Source: Mycobacterium dioxanotrophicus (lineage in GTDB: Bacteria > Actinomycetota > Actinomycetes > Mycobacteriales > Mycobacteriaceae). From it: DNA of 64,000 nucleotides. Location of the stretch: the NCBI RefSeq assembly GCF_002157835.1, contig NZ_CP020809.1:2914001-2978000 (forward strand), in the 5' to 3' direction. The first letter of the stretch is position 1. Every line of letters begins with the position of its first letter. A model generated the notes under the pieces. The model worked only from the letters and a program-made list of their open reading frames with translations. It did not search any database and had not been told where the DNA came from. This document shows, piece by piece, positions 58,616-64,000 of the stretch. The position numbers and the translations under genes are program-made.

Positions 58616-61330
58616 GTGAGCCCTACCGCGACTGATGCCCCGCCTGTGTCGACCGACAAGCCCACGTTGATGCTGCTGGACGGCAACTCGCTGGCGTTCC
58701 GCGCGTTCTACGCCCTGCCCGCCGAGAACTTCAAGACCCAGGGCGGGCTCACCACCAACGCGGTCTACGGCTTCACCGCCATGCTGATCAACCTGCTGCG
58801 CGACGAACAACCCAGCCATATCGCCGCGGCGTTCGACGTCTCCCGCAAGACCTTCCGCAAGGACAAGTATCCGGAGTACAAGGAGGGGCGCTCGGCGACG
58901 CCCGACGAGTTCCGGGGCCAGATCGACATCACCAAAGAGGTGCTCAACGCGCTCGGCATCACCGTGCTCTCCGAAGATGGCTTCGAGGCCGACGACATCA
59001 TCGCGACCCTCGCCACGCAGGCCGAGGACGCCGGCTACCGGGTCCTGGTGGTCACCGGTGACCGGGACTCGTTGCAGTTGGTCAGCGACGACGTCACCGT
59101 GCTGTATCCCGTCAAGGGGGTCAGCGAGCTGACCCGGTTCACGCCGGACGCTGTCGTCGCCAAATACGGGTTGACCCCTACCCAGTACCCCGACTTCGCC
59201 GCACTGCGGGGCGACCCGAGCGACAACCTGCCCGGCATCCCCGGTGTGGGGGAGAAGACCGCGACCAAGTGGATTCTCGAGCACGGGTCGCTGCAGGCGC
59301 TGGTCGACAACGTCGACAAGGTGAAGGGCAAGGTCGGTGAGGCGTTGCGCGCCAACCTTTCCCACGTCATCCTCAACCGCGAGCTGACCGAACTGGTCAA
59401 GAACGTGCCGCTGGCGCAGACGCCGGACACGCTGCGGATGCTGCCGTGGGACCGCGACCACATCCATCGACTGTTCGACGACCTGGAGTTCCGGGTGCTG
59501 CGCGACCGGTTGTTCGACACCCTCAGCTCCGCCGATCCCGAGGTCGAGGCCGGGTTCGAGGTGCGTGGCGGCGTACTCGCACCCGGTGAGCTGGCGGCCT
59601 GGCTCGCCGAGCACAGCAACGGCCGACGCTTCGGGCTGGCCGTGGTCGGCACCCACCGGGCCTTCGACTCCGACGCCACGGCGCTGGCCATCGCCTCGGC
59701 CGACGGGGAAGGCTGCTACCTCGACACCGCGACGCTGACTCCCGACGACGAGGCGGCGCTCGCGTCGTGGCTGGCCGATCCCGGCCCGCCGAAGGCGCTG
59801 CACGAAGCCAAGCTCGCCATGCATGATCTCGCCGGGCGCGGCTGGAACCTCGCGGGGGTCACCTCCGACACCGCGCTCGCGGCGTACCTGGTGCGGCCCG
59901 GGCAGCGCAGCTTCGCGCTCGACGACCTGTCCCTGCGTTATCTCAAACGCGAACTGCGCGCCGAAGACACTGGACAGCAACAGCTTTCGCTGCTCGACGA
60001 CACCGAGGGCGTCGACGAGCAGGCCGTGCAGACCCTGCTGCTGCGGGCCTCGGCGGTCGCCGACCTCGCCGACGCGCTCGACGAGGAGCTGGCCCGCATC
60101 GACTCGTCGTCACTGCTCGGCCAGATGGAGCTGCCCGTGCAGCGGGTGCTCGCCGAGGTGGAGCAGACCGGGATCGCGGTCGACAGCGACCACCTCAGGG
60201 AACTGCAGAGCGACTTCGCCGATCAGATCCGCGACGCCGCCGAAGCGGCCTACGCGGTGATCGGCAAGCAGATCAACCTCGGCTCGCCCAAGCAGTTGCA
60301 GGTCGTGCTGTTCGACGAGCTGGAGATGCCCAAGACCAAGCGCACCAAGACCGGTTACACCACCGACGCCGACGCGTTGCAGTCGTTGTTCGACAAGACC
60401 GGGCACCCGTTCCTGCAGCACATGCTCACCCACCGTGATGCCACCCGGCTCAAGGTGACCGTCGACGGACTGTTGAATTCGGTGGCATCCGACGGCCGGA
60501 TTCACACCACGTTCAACCAGACCATCGCCGCCACCGGCAGGCTCTCGTCCACCGAGCCCAACCTGCAGAACATCCCGATCCGCACCGAGGCCGGCCGGCG
60601 CATCCGCGACGCGTTCGTCGTCGGCGCCGGTTACGCCGAGCTGATGACCGCTGACTACAGCCAGATCGAGATGCGCATCATGGCCCACCTGTCGCGCGAC
60701 GAGGGCCTCATCGAAGCGTTCAACACCGGTGAGGACCTGCATTCGTTCGTCGCGTCCCGCGCGTTCGACGTGCCGATCGACGAGGTCACCCCCGAACTGC
60801 GCCGTCGGGTCAAGGCGATGTCCTACGGCCTGGCCTACGGGTTGAGCGCCTACGGCCTGGCCAGCCAGCTCAAGATCTCCACCGAAGAGGCCAAGCTGCA
60901 GATGGAGCAGTACTTCGCGCGGTTCGGCGGCATCCGCGACTATCTGCGCGACGTCGTCGACCAGGCCCGCAAGGACGGCTACACCTCGACGGTGTTCGGC
61001 CGCAGGCGCTATCTGCCCGAGTTGGACAGCAGCAACCGCAACGTCCGGGAGGCCGCCGAGCGGGCCGCGCTCAACGCACCCATTCAGGGCAGTGCAGCCG
61101 ACATCATCAAGGTCGCGATGATCAACGTCGACAAGGCCATCAAGGCGGCCGGGCTCAGGTCCCGCATGCTGCTACAGGTGCACGACGAATTGTTGTTCGA
61201 GGTCGTCGAGGGCGAGCGGGACCCGCTCGAGGCGCTGGTGCGCGAGCACATGGGCAATGCCTACCCGCTGGATGTGCCGCTGGAGGTGTCGGTGGGCTAT
61301 GGCCGCAGCTGGGATGCCGCGGCTCACTAG
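58616..61330 (+). CDS. polA: DNA polymerase I PolA
   Basis: PolA fills gaps and removes RNA primers. The 904-aa protein has a 5'-3' exonuclease domain (LMLLDGNSLAFRAFYAL, EADDIIATLAT, VTGDRDSLQLV, RGDPSDNLPGIPGVGEKTATKW, about 15-310). The middle domain (about 320-500) lacks the DxE and other acidic residues of a proofreading 3'-5' exonuclease. The polymerase domain has motif A TADYSQIEMRIMAHLS, motif B RRRVKAMSYGLAYGLSAYG and motif C LLQVHDELLFEV. The GTG at 58616 gives the length of mycobacterial PolA and has a TANNNT box 7 nt upstream; an earlier ATG overlaps LysR and is less likely. Confidence 0.96.
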   Translation: MSPTATDAPPVSTDKPTLMLLDGNSLAFRAFYALPAENFKTQGGLTTNAVYGFTAMLINLLRDEQPSHIAAAFDVSRKTFRKDKYPEYKEGRSATPDEFRGQIDITKEVLNALGITVLSEDGFEADDIIATLATQAEDAGYRVLVVTGDRDSLQLVSDDVTVLYPVKGVSELTRFTPDAVVAKYGLTPTQYPDFAALRGDPSDNLPGIPGVGEKTATKWILEHGSLQALVDNVDKVKGKVGEALRANLSHVILNRELTELVKNVPLAQTPDTLRMLPWDRDHIHRLFDDLEFRVLRDRLFDTLSSADPEVEAGFEVRGGVLAPGELAAWLAEHSNGRRFGLAVVGTHRAFDSDATALAIASADGEGCYLDTATLTPDDEAALASWLADPGPPKALHEAKLAMHDLAGRGWNLAGVTSDTALAAYLVRPGQRSFALDDLSLRYLKRELRAEDTGQQQLSLLDDTEGVDEQAVQTLLLRASAVADLADALDEELARIDSSSLLGQMELPVQRVLAEVEQTGIAVDSDHLRELQSDFADQIRDAAEAAYAVIGKQINLGSPKQLQVVLFDELEMPKTKRTKTGYTTDADALQSLFDKTGHPFLQHMLTHRDATRLKVTVDGLLNSVASDGRIHTTFNQTIAATGRLSSTEPNLQNIPIRTEAGRRIRDAFVVGAGYAELMTADYSQIEMRIMAHLSRDEGLIEAFNTGEDLHSFVASRAFDVPIDEVTPELRRRVKAMSYGLAYGLSAYGLASQLKISTEEAKLQMEQYFARFGGIRDYLRDVVDQARKDGYTSTVFGRRRYLPELDSSNRNVREAAERAALNAPIQGSAADIIKVAMINVDKAIKAAGLRSRMLLQVHDELLFEVVEGERDPLEALVREHMGNAYPLDVPLEVSVGYGRSWDAAAH

Positions 61331-61333
61331 CTG

Positions 61334-61969
61334 CTAGCCGGCGTCGGCCCCCAGGCCCACACCCAGCGCCACCAGCGCGGCACCCATCACGCGTTCGATG
61401 CGGCGACGGATGTGGACGCGGCCCAGGATGTTTCGTGCCCGGTGAGCGGCCAGGACGACGCCGACGCACCACGAGGTGTCCACCACCAGTTGGATGACCG
61501 CCAGCGCCAGCAGGGTGGGCAGCACGGGACCTGTTTTGGGCAGAAACTGCGGCAGCACCACGATGCCGAACGCCGCCGCCTTCGGGTTGGCGGCGATCGA
61601 CACCAGTGCCGCGCGGAACGCCGCGGCCGGAGTCCGTCCGCGCGGCGGCAGCGGCACCTCGACGTCGGCCGGGTGCTTCGCGCTGCGCCATGCGCTGATT
61701 CCGAGCCAGACCAGGACGGCGGCGCCGACGACGTGCAGCGCGAGCGACAGCATCTTGTTGGCCGTCAGCAGCATCGACAGTCCCGCGCCGCCGGCCAAGG
61801 TCCATCCGAAGATGCCGATCTCGTTACCGACCACGGCCGCCAGCCCCGCCGTCCGGCCGTCGCGCACCGAGCGATGCAGGAACAGCACCGTCGCCGGTCC
61901 GGGCAGTGCGGCCAGGATCACCGATGCGACCAGGAACGCCGGCAAGACGTCGAGTATGTGGGCGAGCAT
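61334..61969 (-). CDS. LysE/RhtB-family amino acid exporter
   Basis: The 211-aa membrane protein has the family start PAFLVASVILAALPGPATVLFLHRSVRDGRTAGLAAVVGNEIG, followed by about five further helices including ALHVVGAAVLVWLGISAWRSA and LPTLLALAVIQLVVDTSWCVGVVLAAH. ALVSIAANPKAAAFGIVVLPQF is the typical NPK region. It exports amino acids or related metabolites; substrate unknown. It ends 3 bp from the polA stop (convergent). Confidence 0.9.
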   Translation of the reverse strand: MLAHILDVLPAFLVASVILAALPGPATVLFLHRSVRDGRTAGLAAVVGNEIGIFGWTLAGGAGLSMLLTANKMLSLALHVVGAAVLVWLGISAWRSAKHPADVEVPLPPRGRTPAAAFRAALVSIAANPKAAAFGIVVLPQFLPKTGPVLPTLLALAVIQLVVDTSWCVGVVLAAHRARNILGRVHIRRRIERVMGAALVALGVGLGADAG

Positions 61970-62029
61970 GGGAAAAGTATCGCTGAGCAGCGCAAGTGAT
62001 TAGTGCGCCTGGCCCGGTCGGGCGTCGCT

Positions 62030-62035
62030 TAGATT
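62030..62035 (+). promoter_or_regulatory. Likely -10 box for leaderless gene at 62042
   Basis: TAGATT lies 6 nt before the GTG at 62042, with no ribosome binding site in between. Confidence 0.5.
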
Positions 62036-62041
62036 CGGGTC

Positions 62042-63376
62042 GTGCTCAACGAAACCGTCACGTCCGCGGACACCTGGCAGTCCTACCTCGTCCGGCTGGC
62101 CGCCGAAGCCGTCAGCCAAGGCCGCAGTGTGACGAGCATCGGGAATTTCTCGGCAGGCGCGTACGGGATGACCGGGGCAGCTGGGTCGCTGATGCTGGCC
62201 CTGGACCCCGAGCTCGTCACCACGCTGCAGACCAGGGCCGCCGACTGCGTATTCGTCTACTACGGGGTGGCGCACCCGAATGGCTCCGCGGAGATGCTGC
62301 TGGTCGACGCGTCGACCCCGCACCTCACCGGGATGGCCGGAAACGGCTTGATAGACGGGGTGAACCTGACGCCCGGTGCGATGCCCGAGCCGTATCTGCG
62401 GCAGCCGATACCGGTTGCCGGACAAGAGCTTTCGTCTGGGTGTGATCCAGAGCTGGTGCGTCGCATGATCCAAGGTGAGTTGCCCGATGTTCCCGCGACG
62501 GACCCGGAGCACATGGCAGCCGCCGAGCAGGTGTTCGGCCAACCGCTGCCGCCCGACGTTCGGGCGCTCTACGGTGCGGCGGCCTACGGCAGCTTCTGGC
62601 CGGCCGACGAAGACCAGGACCCCGAGTTGGCGACGATCACCCGCGGGATGCGGATCATGCCCCTCGACGACACCGAGGGACGCTCCTGGTTCCAGCCGCA
62701 CCGGCGGTACCTGTCATGGATATTCGGCGCCGAGGCGGTCGTGCTGCCCGACCCGTTCGGTCAGGTTCAACCGCTCGGACATTCCGCGGCCTGGTTCGTC
62801 GTGGGGGACGACGAGGCCGGCGGCTACTTCGTCGTCGACATGGCGCCGGGCCCCAACGGCACCGTCGGGCAGCTGCTGCATGTGGACCGCGACGTCATGG
62901 CCGGCGCGCAGTGGCTGGCACCGTCGCTCACCGAATATCTGCAGAACGGCGCCGTCATCGATCCCTGGAGTAGGCCCGAACCCGAACTCGGCCTGGTCGC
63001 ACGGGCGATGGCAGATGTCGGGCCGCAGACGGAAGTCCTGCACGTGTACGACCGTGACGCATCCCATGACCTCACGCCGCTGGTGGGCCACCCTCGTCTG
63101 CGGAGCCTGTTCGTCTCGTCGGCGACGGTCGGCGGCGTGGATGTGCTGACCCGGCTGCCGGCACTCGAATTCCTCTCGCTACCGGCGGCGACGTGGCGCA
63201 CCGTCATCGATGAGGGGCGCATCCCGGACACGTTACAGGCGATCGGATTCTCCGACGCCGGGCGATCCGACGTCGCAGAACCGTTCCGCGAACTGATCGA
63301 GATCGCGAACCTGTTGCTGAACCATCGGGGACAGCCGCCGATCGAGGTGGTCCGGGTCTCGGGTGGCGCAGCCTGA
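62042..63376 (+). CDS. SUKH (SMI1/KNR4)-like protein with leucine-rich tail
   Basis: I do not recognise a named full-length family for this 444-aa protein. The N-terminal 150 residues are of unknown fold. Residues 160-300 (EQVFGQPLPPDVRALYGAAAYGSFWP, then AAWFVVGDDEAGGYFVVDMAPGPNGTVGQLLHVDRD, then AQWLAPSLTEYLQNG) have the order and spacing of a SUKH domain, found in bacterial toxin-immunity and Smi1-like proteins. The last ~120 residues (LTPLVGHPRLRSLFVSSATVGGVDVLTRLPALEFLSLP) show leucine-rich-repeat spacing. No toxin gene is adjacent. It is probably leaderless and convergent with the PrsW-like gene. Confidence 0.72.
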   Translation: MLNETVTSADTWQSYLVRLAAEAVSQGRSVTSIGNFSAGAYGMTGAAGSLMLALDPELVTTLQTRAADCVFVYYGVAHPNGSAEMLLVDASTPHLTGMAGNGLIDGVNLTPGAMPEPYLRQPIPVAGQELSSGCDPELVRRMIQGELPDVPATDPEHMAAAEQVFGQPLPPDVRALYGAAAYGSFWPADEDQDPELATITRGMRIMPLDDTEGRSWFQPHRRYLSWIFGAEAVVLPDPFGQVQPLGHSAAWFVVGDDEAGGYFVVDMAPGPNGTVGQLLHVDRDVMAGAQWLAPSLTEYLQNGAVIDPWSRPEPELGLVARAMADVGPQTEVLHVYDRDASHDLTPLVGHPRLRSLFVSSATVGGVDVLTRLPALEFLSLPAATWRTVIDEGRIPDTLQAIGFSDAGRSDVAEPFRELIEIANLLLNHRGQPPIEVVRVSGGAA

Positions 63377-64000
63377 TCAGGAGGCCCGGTAGTTGGCCAA
63401 CCAGCCCAGGATCGGCGCGGCGGACCGGGCCGAGGCGACGGCATAGACCTCTTCGTTGAGCAGCGCGTAGACCCGCTGGTCGCCGAAGCCGCGGTCGATG
63501 CGGTCGCGGACGAACGCCAGCTCCACCACGGACGCTGCGAATCGGGCCACGGCCTTGCCCGCCGGCCGGCCGCCTGCGCGCGTCGCCTCGTTGATCGCGC
63601 CCCTCCTGGTGCGCAAGGAGCCCAGCCAGGTCGCCTCGTTGTCGGTGATCAGGCCTGCCGCGACCATGCCGGACACCTTGGCGGCGACCAGGTGCTGCTC
63701 ACGGCGGCGGCTGGCGATGGCGACCGCGATCATCAGGGCGAAGATCGGCACCATCCAGACCACGTAGACGGCGAAGTAAGCGCCCACGCCCAGTAGTGAC
63801 GAACCGTTCCACAACCCGTGCATGACCACCGCGCCGAGGTACCCGGTCAGGATGCAACAGAACTTGGTCACCGACGAGCGCTGCTGCAGGGCGAAGTACA
63901 CCCCGATCGCCGTCATCGTCGTGAACAGCGGGTGCGCGAACGGACCCATGATCAGCCGCATCCCTGCCGTCACCAATGAGCCGGCCAGCGAGTCCGCGTT
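63377..64000 (-). CDS. PrsW-family intramembrane protease-like protein, C-terminal part (5' end outside window)
   Basis: The frame is open to the right edge, so only the last ~207 residues are seen. The segments GPFAHPLFTTMTAIGVYFALQQ and GYLGAVVMHGLWNGSSLLG match the later conserved histidine-containing helices of PrsW glutamic intramembrane proteases. The family's EExxK motif would lie upstream outside the window. Another helix (YVVWMVPIFALMIAVAIA) and a cytosolic tail of ~110 residues follow. The family acts on anti-sigma factors in other bacteria; the target here is unknown. Confidence 0.75.
   Translation of the reverse strand, partial: NADSLAGSLVTAGMRLIMGPFAHPLFTTMTAIGVYFALQQRSSVTKFCCILTGYLGAVVMHGLWNGSSLLGVGAYFAVYVVWMVPIFALMIAVAIASRRREQHLVAAKVSGMVAAGLITDNEATWLGSLRTRRGAINEATRAGGRPAGKAVARFAASVVELAFVRDRIDRGFGDQRVYALLNEEVYAVASARSAAPILGWLANYRAS

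Overview
The window is high-GC actinobacterial DNA and almost certainly comes from a rapidly growing mycobacterium of the Mycolicibacterium (M. smegmatis-like) type. The Pup-proteasome genes, RbpA, separate Lnt and Ppm1 genes, many 4-nt start/stop overlaps, GTG/TTG starts and -10 boxes of the form TANNNT placed 6-8 nt before start codons all point there. Much of the gene order recalls the M. tuberculosis Rv2045-Rv2112 region, with the Rv1627c-Rv1629 (thiolase, DUF35, polA) block joined to it near 52 kb. The species assignment rests on recalled family sequences, not on a search.

Layout. 1-0.36 kb: end of an EamA-type permease. 0.36-4.0 kb: a ~400-bp regulatory region and the ectoine/5-hydroxyectoine operon ectABCD. 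4.0-16.5 kb: the Pup-proteasome locus (dop, pup, prcB, prcA, then pafA, pafB, pafC), interrupted by an unusual membrane module, an epoxide-hydrolase-like gene and a TetR/membrane-protein pair, followed by tatA and tatC. 16.5-22.3 kb: HelY helicase, a DUF4333 membrane protein, a 5'-3' exonuclease and a Xaa-Pro peptidase. 22.3-26.2 kb: a PPOX-fold (Rv2074-like) gene, an SDR gene and cobL-cobM-cobK. 26.2-29.9 kb: a TetR-phosphotransferase operon and a DUF4139 protein. 29.9-41.2 kb: cobG-cobH-cobIJ (minus strand) and cobN (plus strand) flanking a DUF4129/MoxR/DUF58 operon. 41.2-49.7 kb: a PPOX gene with a decayed duplicate, FxsA, an amidohydrolase, lnt, ppm1, rbpA, a small Zn-ribbon-like protein, lppI and lipT. 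49.8-51.7 kb: a copper amine oxidase. 51.7-52.1 kb: a DUF167 gene bracketed by two copies of a ~60-bp element in opposite orientation. 52.1-53.8 kb: a thiolase/DUF35 pair behind a KstR-type site. 53.9-58.6 kb: a TetR, FAD-monooxygenase, hydrolase, FAD-monooxygenase and LysR catabolic-looking island. 58.6-64 kb: polA, a LysE exporter, a SUKH-like protein and the 3' part of a PrsW-like gene.

Functional themes. Pup is deamidated by Dop and ligated by PafA, and PrcA/PrcB form the 20S core; PafB and PafC are WYL transcription factors in the same locus. The cob genes cover precorrin methylation, ring contraction, reduction and cobalt insertion. Lnt and Ppm1 act on lipoproteins and lipoglycans.

Regulation visible in sequence. 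Many genes appear leaderless. In four places the TAG stop codon of the upstream gene is also the first half of the next gene's -10 hexamer (dop, tatA, the DUF4333 gene, polA). The least described items are the SRPBCC plus methyltransferase-DCC membrane pair inside the proteasome locus, the 35-aa membrane ORF and perfect palindrome before cobN, the internally deleted PPOX duplicate, and the paired 60-bp elements at an apparent synteny junction.
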